From Hyphomonas atlantica corrig. (GTDB taxonomy: Bacteria; Pseudomonadota; Alphaproteobacteria; Caulobacterales; Hyphomonadaceae), in assembly GCF_000682715.1 (NCBI RefSeq), contig NZ_AWFH01000001.1:496001-560000 (forward strand): a stretch of 64,000 bases of DNA. Direction: 5' to 3'. Positions 35,514-43,694 of this stretch are shown one piece after another. The notes under the pieces are model-generated. The model was not told the origin of the DNA. It did not search any database and was given only the letters and a program-made list of their open reading frames with translations. A program made the translations under genes and the position numbers. Within the stretch, counting starts at the first letter, position 1, and every line of letters starts with the position of its first letter.

Positions 35514-36842
35514 TTGTTGCGAGAAATACCCAATTTTCCGGATCGATTGTACCGAATCTGGGGCACGGTAACGGAGGTGACTCCGGGTCTCGTCCAACTT
35601 GCGGGCATCAGTGAATTCGCCAGGCTCGGCAATGAGATCCGCGTTCAAACCCGCCAGGGGGAAGTTTTTGGCGAAGTCCTCTCGGTAACGGGAGAGCACG
35701 TCAAAGCCATGCTCTACGGTGAGTCCGACGCCATCCGCATCGGAGACCGGACATTTCTGGAGCAGGAAGCCTATGTCGACCCCGGCGATCATTGGCTTGG
35801 CAAGATCATCGACTATCGGGGCGTATCACCCGGACTGGAGAGTGTGCCTCCTGCCCCCAACACGGCACGCCGGACGCTGCGCGCGCCGCCTCCGCCCAAC
35901 ACCAATCGGAAAAGCCTCGGCAACCGATTATCCACCGGATGGATGATCACTGATACCCTCCTGCCAATCTGCCAAGGCCAACGCCTCGGCCTGTTCGCAG
36001 GATCTGGCGTAGGAAAATCAACCTTCCTCGGCTCGCTGGCTGCGGGCGTGAAAGCTGACCGCGTGGTGATCGCACTCATTGGCGAGCGCAGCCGCGAAGT
36101 GAACGAATTCGTGCAGAAAACCCTGCCTGCATCCATCCTGTCCCGAACGGTCATTGTGGCTGCGACAGCGAATGATCCGCCCGGCGCCAAGAAACGGGCT
36201 GCCTTGTGCGCAATCGCCACAGCTGAGCATTTCCGTGACGAGGGGCATCAGGTCCTGTTCCTTTTCGACTCGATTACGCGCTTCGCCGAAGCACACCGGG
36301 AAGTCTCTCTGGCGGCAGGTGAAACACCGGCGCTCAACGCCTTCCCACCGTCAACAGTGCGCGCGATTGCCGAAATCGCGGAGCGCACCGGACCCGGCCC
36401 GCACGGGTGTGGTGACATCACGGCAATTTTCTCAGTGCTCGTAGCGGGGTCCGACATGGAAGAACCGGTTGCAGATATGGTTCGCGGCGTGTTGGACGGG
36501 CATATCATTCTATCGCGAGAAATATCAGAACGTGGTCGCTATCCCGCGATAGACGTCTTGCGCAGCGTCTCTCGGTGCCTGCCAGACGCCGCCACGCCCG
36601 AGGAAAACCTGACCTTGAAAGACTACCGGCGTACCGTCGCACTATTTGAGGAGATTGCTCCGATGCTGCGCGCCAATCTTTATGAAAAGGGTCATGACGC
36701 TGCAGGCGATCGAGCGATCCGGCTCTATCCGGATCTGGACGCTTTCGTTTCAGAGAAGAATCCGGCGGATATTCCGGACGCATTCTTGAGGCTCAGCTCT
36801 CTTCTGGGCGAGTCCCCTCAGCCTGAAAGCAAGTCAGACTAA
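35514..36842 (+). CDS. fliI: Flagellar export ATPase FliI
   Basis: Hexameric F1-like ATPase that energises protein export; 442 residues. Walker A GLFAGSGVGKSTFLG is at residues ~160-174, followed by the F1/FliI signature ALIGERSREVNEF and LFLFDSITRFAEAHREVS; GETPALNAFPPSTV is also intact. No ATG precedes the conserved start: an upstream in-frame TGA (35496) forces initiation at TTG 35514 or TTG 35517. Monocistronic; the stop overlaps the convergent DUF1217 gene. Confidence 0.95.
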   Translation: MLREIPNFPDRLYRIWGTVTEVTPGLVQLAGISEFARLGNEIRVQTRQGEVFGEVLSVTGEHVKAMLYGESDAIRIGDRTFLEQEAYVDPGDHWLGKIIDYRGVSPGLESVPPAPNTARRTLRAPPPPNTNRKSLGNRLSTGWMITDTLLPICQGQRLGLFAGSGVGKSTFLGSLAAGVKADRVVIALIGERSREVNEFVQKTLPASILSRTVIVAATANDPPGAKKRAALCAIATAEHFRDEGHQVLFLFDSITRFAEAHREVSLAAGETPALNAFPPSTVRAIAEIAERTGPGPHGCGDITAIFSVLVAGSDMEEPVADMVRGVLDGHIILSREISERGRYPAIDVLRSVSRCLPDAATPEENLTLKDYRRTVALFEEIAPMLRANLYEKGHDAAGDRAIRLYPDLDAFVSEKNPADIPDAFLRLSSLLGESPQPESKSD

Positions 36843-37684
36843 CCGCTCGATACGATGCTGAGAAACAAGTTCTGACTGGCAGACGAACCAAAGCCGGCAG
36901 CATTGTTCAACAGCGTTAGCGCCACAGAGCCGGAAGACAGAGATTCCTGACCATTCAGAATAGAGTCCATCGTGTGGAAGCGCTGTATCGCCTTTTCCAC
37001 AACGTCCTCATTTGTAATGTCCGTAACCCGGCTTATCGAGAAAACACTCAGCATCCGTTCTTTGAGGATCTCGGCTTGGCGATCGACGTCTAGCTCTTGC
37101 CAGGACGTGGGCAAGTTTAGCGCAGTTTCCAACATGGTGCGAACGGGAACATCGCCGAGAATCCGGTAGAGATTGGCCGAGTCGCTGGACCCTTCACGAA
37201 CCAATTCACCAATCTTTGCCTGATAGTTCAGGCTGAGCTTCATGTTGTTGTCGACCTCGCCTACGGCTGAGCGAAAGCCCGCAAGCTCAAAATCGTCCGC
37301 CAATGTCGAAATCGTATCGGCCGACAAGGAGATCATCCCATCGTTCAATCCGAACGTTGTCGCAAAGTTTGTATAGGACTGATTGTTCAATCGCTTGAGG
37401 AAGGTGCTCTCGGGATCAGCATTCTCTTCCATGACGTGGCGAATGAAACCAACTTTCCACTCTTCTCCACCAAGATCGAACGCGGTGAGCGCAATTCTCA
37501 ATAGCCGCTTATCCGAAAGAAAATCTTCCATCGAAATCGGCGAAGACATCTTATCTTCGAAGTAGGCGCGGTCGTTTTTTACACCGGCTGAATCCGAATA
37601 CCCCTCAAACTGCTTGTCGAAGGTGGATTCCAAGAATTTCCACCCGCCATAGCCTGCCAGGGGAATGACCGGCTGATACACCAT
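36839..37684 (-). CDS. DUF1217 flagellar-associated protein
   Basis: Protein of 281 residues, largely helical, with a repeated F-D/S pattern (FNRLNNQSYTNFATTFGLND is typical of the DUF1217 family found in rhizobial flagellar loci). It may be a flagellar structural or assembly protein. The start MVYQPVIPL at 37684 lies one base after the flbT stop (37686), so it is the last gene of the flagellin-flaF-flbT unit. Function is undefined. Confidence 0.8.
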   Translation of the reverse strand: MVYQPVIPLAGYGGWKFLESTFDKQFEGYSDSAGVKNDRAYFEDKMSSPISMEDFLSDKRLLRIALTAFDLGGEEWKVGFIRHVMEENADPESTFLKRLNNQSYTNFATTFGLNDGMISLSADTISTLADDFELAGFRSAVGEVDNNMKLSLNYQAKIGELVREGSSDSANLYRILGDVPVRTMLETALNLPTSWQELDVDRQAEILKERMLSVFSISRVTDITNEDVVEKAIQRFHTMDSILNGQESLSSGSVALTLLNNAAGFGSSASQNLFLSIVSSG

Positions 37685-37685
37685 G

Positions 37686-38120
37686 TCAGGCGACCCGGGC
37701 GTGGGGTTCAGCCGACTGGCGGCTGTTCGCATGTTTCAACAGCTCCGCCTCAATGGCAATGACATTTCGCAAATGGCAAAGAGCCGAATAGAAATTACCT
37801 CGGCCAAGCATCGAGCGCAGAACAGCAATCAGTTTTTTGTCGATTGTTTCGAACACGTCTTCCAATCGACCGCACTCTTCAATGATCGCAGGCAGAACTT
37901 CCTCTTCCTGAAGATCACCGGTAATGATCAGCTGGATGGCGTAGTATATGCGCTTGGTTGGCGTATCAACATCCGCAGGTCGCAACGCATCGCGACAACG
38001 GAGAATACGAGCATCATCGTCGACCACCCGCACCGTCGAGGGCTTATCGCCATTTTCGAGCGTAGCTCCGTTTACGACGAAACGTTCACCTGCTGCAAGT
38101 TTCAATACGAGTCCAGACAT
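37686..38120 (-). CDS. flbT: Flagellin post-transcriptional regulator FlbT
   Basis: Protein of 144 residues. In Caulobacter FlbT binds the 5' leader of flagellin mRNA and promotes its decay before hook completion. The family start SGLVLKLAAGERFVVNGATLEN is intact. The ATG overlaps the flaF stop by one base (TAATG). Its gene is immediately downstream of flagellin and flaF, the standard alphaproteobacterial order. Confidence 0.95.
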   Translation of the reverse strand: MSGLVLKLAAGERFVVNGATLENGDKPSTVRVVDDDARILRCRDALRPADVDTPTKRIYYAIQLIITGDLQEEEVLPAIIEECGRLEDVFETIDKKLIAVLRSMLGRGNFYSALCHLRNVIAIEAELLKHANSRQSAEPHARVA

Positions 38121-38509
38121 TATTCTGCCGCCACGCTTGCTGTTGCTGATCCCTGACCAGACAGCCCCTGCATGATGATTTCGTTAATCTCGATGAGTTC
38201 GGACAATTCTGCTTTACGAGAAAGAACGTGATAGCTGATGCGGCGAACAGATTCCGCCAGGGCAATCAGATTGCGCTTGAGCATCGGGTCCAGCTGATTC
38301 TCGTCACTCACGAGATCCGTGGAAAGAATTTGCCAGAGCTTCATATTGCGATCAATGGCGTCTGCCCAGATGGTCGGTTGGGGATGCTCTTCGGCATCAA
38401 CCGCTTTGAGGGCCTGAGTGATCTCCTCAAACAAGGTGTATTCAATCTGTCCGGTGTTGGCAGTACGGCTCGTTACTTCGCCGTATGCCTTGTAAGCCAG
38501 TTGTTGCAT
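38120..38509 (-). CDS. flaF: Flagellin regulator FlaF
   Basis: Protein of 129 residues; FlaF is a secretion chaperone for flagellin and the positive partner of FlbT. The core AYKAYGEVTSRTANTG and NRQLWxxLxxDL-like NMKLWQILSTDLVSDEN are recognisable. The C-terminal ELIEINEIIMQGL is also conserved. Between flagellin (66-base gap with a strong hairpin) and flbT. Confidence 0.95.
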   Translation of the reverse strand: MQQLAYKAYGEVTSRTANTGQIEYTLFEEITQALKAVDAEEHPQPTIWADAIDRNMKLWQILSTDLVSDENQLDPMLKRNLIALAESVRRISYHVLSRKAELSELIEINEIIMQGLSGQGSATASVAAE

Positions 38510-38538
38510 ACACCCTCTCTATGCTTGGTACTGGGTGA

Positions 38539-38564
38539 ACCCGGGCACTGGTGTGCGCCCGGGT
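38539..38564 (-). other. Stem-loop between flagellin and flaF
   Basis: ACCCGGGC (38539-38546) and GCCCGGGT (38557-38564) form an eight-base perfect GC stem with a ten-base loop, 11 bases past the flagellin stop. No T-run follows in the direction of transcription, so it does not look like an intrinsic terminator. It may stabilise the flagellin message or limit flaF/flbT expression. Confidence 0.6.
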
Positions 38565-38574
38565 CCGGTTAGGA

Positions 38575-40152
38575 TTATCTGAACAGCGACAGGAGTGTCT
38601 GCGGGTTCGAGTTCGCAATCGACAGCGCCTGGACGCCGAGCTGCTGCTGAACCTGCAGGGCCTGAAGCTTGGCGGAAGCCGCCTCGATGTCTGCGTCAAC
38701 CATGGCGCCGATGCCGGATGTCATGGAGTCGATCAGTGTCTGAACAAATTCGCCCTGACCTTCGATCTGCGTCTGCGCAGAACCGAATGATGTCGCAGCG
38801 TTGATCGCCGTATCAAGCAGGTCTTCGATCGTATTCAGAGCCGTCGTGGCATCTTCAGCCGTTGCAACGCTGAGGTCAGCAATCGCGCCAAGACCGCCTG
38901 CCGCAACAGCTGCGTTCTGAGACCCAAGACCAGCTAGGCTGACGTTTACGTCGCCACCGTCGGCCTCAAGCGAGATCGTCGCAGCATCGGAAGTTGGGTC
39001 CCCTGCATCAGTCACAGTAACGACAAGATCAGAGATGCTGCCAGCATCAATCAGGGTTTTAAGACCAGCGGCAACGTCATTGTTGGTGTCACCGTCGACG
39101 GCAGTGTAGGTATACTCTGCATCACCCACATTGATCGTGAACGTATCACCAGCGGTGATTGTGCCACCAGCGAGTGTAACATCGATCGTATCACCATCGG
39201 AGATGACGCCTTGAGTCGTCTCAGATGCCAGACCAGTTTCGTCAAAGGTCACGTTTCCGCCAGCAGCGGCCAGATTAATGGTCGCATCATCAGAGGCAGG
39301 ATCTGCGCCTGGGGTGACCGTGACGGTGAGGTTGGCAATGCTACCTGCGTCGATCAGCGTTTTGAGGCCTGCAGCAACATCATTGGCTGTGTCACCTTCC
39401 AGCGCGGTGTAGGTGTAATCAGAGCCACCAACATTGATGGTGAACTCATCACCCGTCGTAACTGTACCGGCGTCGAGCGTAATGTCTGCATCGTTACCAT
39501 CGGTGATATTGCCAGACTGAGCCGTGGACATGAAACCTGCATCCCCGCTAGACAGATCTACAGTGGAGTCTGTAGCTGAGTCTGCAGTCGAAACATAACC
39601 TGCATCAGTTGCTTCCTTCGCAGCCGCATCGACTGCTGCCGTTGTCTGCAGATCCTGGCGAGCAACAGTGATAGAGGTTGCAGAGACAGAGCCATCAGAT
39701 CCACGGTCAAGCGATGCGAGGATAGAGATGCTCTCGGTGCCTTGCAGGAGGTTTTGACCGTTGAATTGAGCGGCGTTCACGATGTTGCTGATTGCGGTCC
39801 GCTTCGCATCAATATCCGTCTGGATCTTTGCGCGGTCGTCAGCATTCAGATCTTCCTGAGCGGACACGATCAGGTTCTTCATGTCCTGGAGAAGCTCGGT
39901 GACCTGTTCGGAAGCAGCACGGGCCACGCCTACGGTGGAAGAACCCTTGTTCAGAGAGTCCGTGATCTGGTTGAAGCTCTCAACGTCGGTCGACATGACC
40001 GTCGAGATAGCCCAGATGGCGGCGTTGTCTTTGGCGGTAGCAACTTTCTTACCGGTCGAAATCTCGGACTGAACGGTTTCAAGGTTGCTGTTGATGTTGC
40101 GCAGAGTCTGCAGCGCAACCATCGCACTATTGTTAGTCAGAATACTGGACAT
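38575..40152 (-). CDS. Flagellin with internal tandem duplication
   Basis: Filament protein of 525 residues, about twice the usual alphaproteobacterial flagellin (roughly 270-300). Conserved D0/D1 ends: N-terminal NNSAMVALQTLRNINSNLE...STGKKVATAKDNAA and FNGQNLL, and C-terminal LQALQVQQQLGVQALSIANSN. The middle holds two about-101-residue copies (218-318 and 319-410) sharing LKTLIDAGSI. The start at 40152 (MSSILTNN) is the family start; a five-residue upstream frame extension to 40167 is ignored. It is first in the flagellin-flaF-flbT-DUF1217 run. Confidence 0.94.
   Translation of the reverse strand: MSSILTNNSAMVALQTLRNINSNLETVQSEISTGKKVATAKDNAAIWAISTVMSTDVESFNQITDSLNKGSSTVGVARAASEQVTELLQDMKNLIVSAQEDLNADDRAKIQTDIDAKRTAISNIVNAAQFNGQNLLQGTESISILASLDRGSDGSVSATSITVARQDLQTTAAVDAAAKEATDAGYVSTADSATDSTVDLSSGDAGFMSTAQSGNITDGNDADITLDAGTVTTGDEFTINVGGSDYTYTALEGDTANDVAAGLKTLIDAGSIANLTVTVTPGADPASDDATINLAAAGGNVTFDETGLASETTQGVISDGDTIDVTLAGGTITAGDTFTINVGDAEYTYTAVDGDTNNDVAAGLKTLIDAGSISDLVVTVTDAGDPTSDAATISLEADGGDVNVSLAGLGSQNAAVAAGGLGAIADLSVATAEDATTALNTIEDLLDTAINAATSFGSAQTQIEGQGEFVQTLIDSMTSGIGAMVDADIEAASAKLQALQVQQQLGVQALSIANSNPQTLLSLFR
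38923..39501 (-). repeat. Tandem duplicated segment within flagellin
   Basis: Copy A (39501-39199, residues 218-318) and copy B (39198-38923, residues 319-410) encode related sequence: DITLDAGTVTTGDEFTIN versus DVTLAGGTITAGDTFTIN, then GLKTLIDAGSI identical in both. The periodic GDxFTINVGxxxYTYTA pattern is like bacterial Ig-like surface-exposed domains. The duplication accounts for the long middle domain. Confidence 0.85.
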
Positions 40153-40253
40153 TTGAATGTACCCCATTTGCGTCAGGCGAGCGGCTTAGCGCTGCCTAGG
40201 TTCGATCTTACGTCGTCCTGACGTCGGGATTCCCCGCAACCCATCTTGGTTCG

Positions 40254-40271
40254 CTGTACTTGAGTATACAG
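40254..40271. promoter_or_regulatory. Imperfect palindrome upstream of flagellin
   Basis: CTGTA (40254-40258) and TACAG (40267-40271) are an inverted repeat with an eight-base spacer, about 110 bases upstream of the flagellin ATG. It could be an operator or part of the mRNA leader recognised by FlbT. The spacing differs from a lux-box. A weak signal. Confidence 0.25.
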
Positions 40272-40295
40272 GAGCCGTGTACAATCAGTTAATCA

Positions 40296-40679
40296 TCATG
40301 CCTTCTTTAGATAATTTCCTGTCGCCTTGGTAAACGGCGTCTGCAAACCATTGGAGGAGTAGGCTCCAACGTAAGAATCCTGCGCCATATTTCCGATGCG
40401 CGCGGCAAGGCTGCGGAGTCCATTCTGCGCCGCTTTGAAATGCTGAGCGTTCTCAATTGCAGCCGCGCTGATACCTTTCAAGCGGGTCCTGATGCGCTCC
40501 CGACCGAGCGCAGGATGCTCACTAGAAATCAGTGCGTCGACTGCCTGAGTTGCCTCCATCTTTTCAGACATCAGTTCGGCTATTTGGTGAACTTGACCAG
40601 ACATCAAAGCTACGCGCTCTGTGGCCAAGACCGTCTCCAGACGAGACAAAGCGGCTTCGGCGGCTACTATTTCACTCAT
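40296..40679 (-). CDS. FlgN-like flagellar chaperone
   Basis: Protein of 127 residues, mainly helical, with the FlgN-like layout: ALSRLETVLATERVALMSG near the start, followed by paired helices and a Gly/Asn/Ser-rich C-terminus. FlgN is the export chaperone for hook-filament junction proteins FlgK and FlgL. The start at 40679 is preferred over 40685 since GGGGA then lies six bases upstream. The frame overlaps the rod-binding protein gene by eight bases. Confidence 0.65.
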   Translation of the reverse strand: MSEIVAAEAALSRLETVLATERVALMSGQVHQIAELMSEKMEATQAVDALISSEHPALGRERIRTRLKGISAAAIENAQHFKAAQNGLRSLAARIGNMAQDSYVGAYSSNGLQTPFTKATGNYLKKA

Positions 40680-40980
40680 CCCCATTCCCCATATTGGACG
40701 AAAGTTGCGCTACTCCGGTCGCGTTCAACCCCAGTGGATGAGACTCAGCCAGATCTTCAGCGATGGATTCGACGATCATGCGAGAAAATGCCGACGCCGC
40801 CTCCCCACCTGATTGCGTGAAGGCTTTCTCCAAGCCAGTGTGGCTCAGCATTTCTGCCCACAGCAGCTGTTCGAACCGCTTTCCTACATCGATCAGCTCG
40901 TCCGCGCTGGATGTTGGCGCGCCGGATTGACTGGCTGCAACAGGCAAAGGAATGCCACCCTGCCCCTGAATCGTCGTCAT
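40672..40980 (-). CDS. Rod-binding protein (FlgJ N-terminal/CheL type)
   Basis: Protein of 102 residues with only the rod-capping half of FlgJ; the peptidoglycan hydrolase domain is absent, as common in alphaproteobacteria (often called CheL). Visible: FEQLLWAEMLSHTGLEKAF and FSRMIVESIAEDLAESHPLGL. The start MTTIQG at 40980 is chosen for AAGGGGAG seven bases upstream. Confidence 0.85.
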   Translation of the reverse strand: MTTIQGQGGIPLPVAASQSGAPTSSADELIDVGKRFEQLLWAEMLSHTGLEKAFTQSGGEAASAFSRMIVESIAEDLAESHPLGLNATGVAQLSSNMGNGDE

Positions 40981-41029
40981 GAACCGGCTCCCCTTCTGGC
41001 TGGAACAATCGCGCGGAATCCCCCGCAAC

Positions 41030-41045
41030 TTAAATCTTAATTTAC
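41030..41045 (+). promoter_or_regulatory. Possible CtrA-type site upstream of fliK
   Basis: TTAAA-N6-TTTAC at 41030-41045 matches TTAAC-N6-TTAAC in eight of ten positions. About 49 bases upstream of fliK; a second looser TTAAA-N6-CTAAT lies at 41076-41091 region. Support is motif only. Confidence 0.3.
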
Positions 41046-41093
41046 CACTGGTGAGGCAATTAGGGTTAAAAGATAGCTAATCTGGATTAACGA

Positions 41094-42470
41094 ATGACGC
41101 CTTTCCTTAGCTTGGAACGTTTGTCTGCGGCCGAAAAAAGTGGCCATGACGAGACGAGGCCCGCTCCGGTCGGAGGCGGATTTGCGAAGGAATTCCTGGA
41201 GGCGCTCTCAACACTCTCATACGAAGATGTTGATGAAGAAACTTCAGACAAACTCCAGGTTGTGGCTCAACCTTTTGGGCCCCTGAGTGATCAGACATCA
41301 CACCAGTTTCTTGATTTAGACGCGACGGAACCAACGACCGACGAGACTGGCGATGCAGAGATAGACCTGCCAGCTTCTGCGGATTCTGAAGCCGTTGAAC
41401 TGGCTGAGCTAAGCGCCTTGAACAATGCGCCCGGAGTAGAGAAGACGGCGGCACGTCCAACCGAGCCAGAGCATCCCACCTCCACGATATCCAGCCGTGA
41501 AACTACAGTCGTGGAAATTGACGCTGAGTCGAATCAGCCCTTGTTGATTTCACCCAACTCCTCGTCCGGCGAAGTAACAACTGCAGACCAAGTTGGTGAG
41601 GCAGCTCAATCCGAAGCATCGGAAGCCGCTGTCACTTCTCGTAGCGGACATATGCTCGAAGTCGATCAAGACAACGCAACGCTCGTTCGTTCCACCATTT
41701 CAAGTTTGGAACAGCAAACCAAACCTGAAATCGCCAGCGTGGAGATAGAGAACGTCGCTAGCACGTCAGAGGCTGGATCAACGGAAAAGCAGGCCGCACC
41801 GCCAGTCGAAGATCCCGCTTCTGTGGACCAACCAGAACGCACATCGAAGTCTGAAACGTCCGGAGCAGCCACACAAATCACGGCGGCGAAGGCTCAACCA
41901 GATGCGCTTATTGAAACCCAGCCAAGACCAAGCGACGTGTCCGCTATGTCGTCCCTAGGGGCGACTGCCGGCGCGACTTCAAGCCCAACTTTGGTGGCTA
42001 CCCCGCCAATACAGACCGCCGTTCAGACGCCACCTGCTATGACGAACTACGTCGCGGTTCCTGACGATATTGCGAGCATCATCTCTCAGGAACTCTCATC
42101 AGACACACAAAATTCTCGAATCCGAATTCAGCTGGATCCGCCCGAACTCGGTAGGGTATCGCTGGAGTTCAAGTTTGACTCTCAAGGTCTGCAGCATGTG
42201 GTAATTACGGCCGATTCCGCTGAAGCCATTCGCCGGATACGGGCATTCCATCCAGACCTGGTCGCGACATTGGAACAACATGGCTTGTCTGGAAGCGATA
42301 TGACGTTCCAAGAGAAAACGCCGCAACAACAGAACGCCCGAAACTGGGAGTCGTCAAATCTGACTACGCCAGAGGAAGAGATGGAACGCTCGGACGCACC
42401 TCTTCTAAACCGCGAACCAGCAACGCGGGCAGACACGTCAGCCACAACTAGCCTGGACATACGGGTTTAA
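41094..42470 (+). CDS. fliK: Flagellar hook-length control protein FliK
   Basis: Molecular ruler that triggers the export switch; 458 residues. The N-terminal three-quarters is acidic, Ser/Thr/Glu-rich and probably disordered, as usual for FliK. The C-terminal FliK domain (residues ~330-410) shows RIRIQLDPPELGRVSLEFKF and HPDLVATLEQHGL. No clear ribosome-binding site precedes the ATG. Followed after 12 bases by flgD. Confidence 0.9.
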   Translation: MTPFLSLERLSAAEKSGHDETRPAPVGGGFAKEFLEALSTLSYEDVDEETSDKLQVVAQPFGPLSDQTSHQFLDLDATEPTTDETGDAEIDLPASADSEAVELAELSALNNAPGVEKTAARPTEPEHPTSTISSRETTVVEIDAESNQPLLISPNSSSGEVTTADQVGEAAQSEASEAAVTSRSGHMLEVDQDNATLVRSTISSLEQQTKPEIASVEIENVASTSEAGSTEKQAAPPVEDPASVDQPERTSKSETSGAATQITAAKAQPDALIETQPRPSDVSAMSSLGATAGATSSPTLVATPPIQTAVQTPPAMTNYVAVPDDIASIISQELSSDTQNSRIRIQLDPPELGRVSLEFKFDSQGLQHVVITADSAEAIRRIRAFHPDLVATLEQHGLSGSDMTFQEKTPQQQNARNWESSNLTTPEEEMERSDAPLLNREPATRADTSATTSLDIRV

Positions 42471-42482
42471 GAGACAACGATC

Positions 42483-43154
42483 ATGAGCACCGTCACCAAC
42501 ACGACTTCTACCCAATCTGCCCAGCAGACAACGAACAGCTCAGCCGCCACTCAGCAATTTGGCGAAGAGTTCACAAACTTCATCAAACTGCTCACGGCAC
42601 AGGTGCAGAATCAGGACCCGCTGTCTCCCATGGATTCGACCCAGTTCGTCGATCAGTTGGCCACCTTCTCGTCTCTGGAACAGCAAGTTCAAACGAACTC
42701 TAGCCTGGGCAGCATCTCATCATTGATCGGCGACTTACACACGATGTTTGCAAGTGAATGGCTGGGAGAAACAGTCACGATCGAGTCATCTTGGGTGCCT
42801 TACTCAGGCACTGAAATTAGGTATCTGACAAATGCGCCTGAAAGTGCCGACAGTGCATATCTGACTGTCCGAAATTCCGATGGTGAACTGATATGGTCCG
42901 AACAACTCGACACTGAAGACAGCGTGCATACTTGGAATGGACAAACAAATACTGGCGAATCGATCACTGAAGATGAGCTGTTCGAGTTCTCCATAGACTA
43001 CTACAGCGGCAGCGAGTACATCAGCCTTGGTGCGCCTCAGCTGATCACGACAATCACTGAAGTTGGAAGCGAGAATGGGACGCTCCGGTTCGGAACCTCT
43101 TCCCACCTATCGGCCGATCTATACAGTGTGACGAAGTACCGGGACGAAGGCTAA
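42483..43154 (+). CDS. flgD: Flagellar hook assembly protein FlgD
   Basis: Hook cap scaffold of 223 residues. The conserved FIKLLTAQVQNQDPLSPMDSTQFVDQLATFSSLEQQVQTN is the FlgD N-terminal core, followed by FlgD Ig-like/TUDOR-like domains. It is paired with fliK and converges with fliL. Confidence 0.96.
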   Translation: MSTVTNTTSTQSAQQTTNSSAATQQFGEEFTNFIKLLTAQVQNQDPLSPMDSTQFVDQLATFSSLEQQVQTNSSLGSISSLIGDLHTMFASEWLGETVTIESSWVPYSGTEIRYLTNAPESADSAYLTVRNSDGELIWSEQLDTEDSVHTWNGQTNTGESITEDELFEFSIDYYSGSEYISLGAPQLITTITEVGSENGTLRFGTSSHLSADLYSVTKYRDEG

Positions 43155-43169
43155 CGACCTCTCGAACCT

Positions 43170-43685
43170 TTAAAGATCCTGCCGAGCCATATCCAGTATC
43201 AGTACGTTTCGTATTCCCTCCGGAACCTCATTCTGTAGGTTCGTGAGAATCATGGCTCGAAGCGTTTCATAATTGTCGACGTCAGTAATCGAATTGAGCG
43301 TGCGACCACCACTGCTCAACTTGACCAGTGTCGTCATGATGTTGTCTCGCAAGACCGGCTCTTTCGAGAACAGTTCCTGAGAGATCGACGTATCGACTTC
43401 GAGATTGAGGTTCAGGATTACGAGACTCTGCACACGATCATTTTCGATCATTGGCACGACAAACTCACGCGAAAACTTGTAGTAAGTGACTTCCGAACCG
43501 TCGGATTTCCCGTGCTTGTCTGCTTTGCCGTGAGCCTTCTTTTCCTTCTTCGGCTCCGCATGCTTATCGTCTTTATGGGCAGCCGCAGCCGGCTTTGCAT
43601 CTGAACCTGATGTCAGGAAATGCGCCGTTCCCCCACCCGCAACAATGGCCAGCAACGCAACGATGGACGGAACTATCTGTTTCAT
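43170..43685 (-). CDS. fliL: FliL-family flagellar basal body protein
   Basis: Single-pass protein of 171 residues: helix at residues 5-25, then a His/Lys-rich linker (residues 35-65) and a C-terminal FliL-like domain with REFVVPMIENDRVQSLVILNLNLEVD. FliL surrounds the stator and supports torque. This copy follows flgH; a second FliL-like gene is at 60321-60821, with different sequence. The two may act at different places, or one may have another role. Confidence 0.85.
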   Translation of the reverse strand: MKQIVPSIVALLAIVAGGGTAHFLTSGSDAKPAAAAHKDDKHAEPKKEKKAHGKADKHGKSDGSEVTYYKFSREFVVPMIENDRVQSLVILNLNLEVDTSISQELFSKEPVLRDNIMTTLVKLSSGGRTLNSITDVDNYETLRAMILTNLQNEVPEGIRNVLILDMARQDL

Positions 43686-43694
43686 GGCGTCTTC

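Noticed and set aside
40254-40271. Lux-type box
   Set aside because: The half-sites CTGTA and TACAG are eight bases apart; canonical lux boxes have six, and no luxR/luxI gene is nearby.
40153-40295. Sigma-54 promoter upstream of flagellin
   Set aside because: No GG-N10-GC pair in a TGGCAC-N5-TTGC context was found, although Caulobacter late genes use such promoters.
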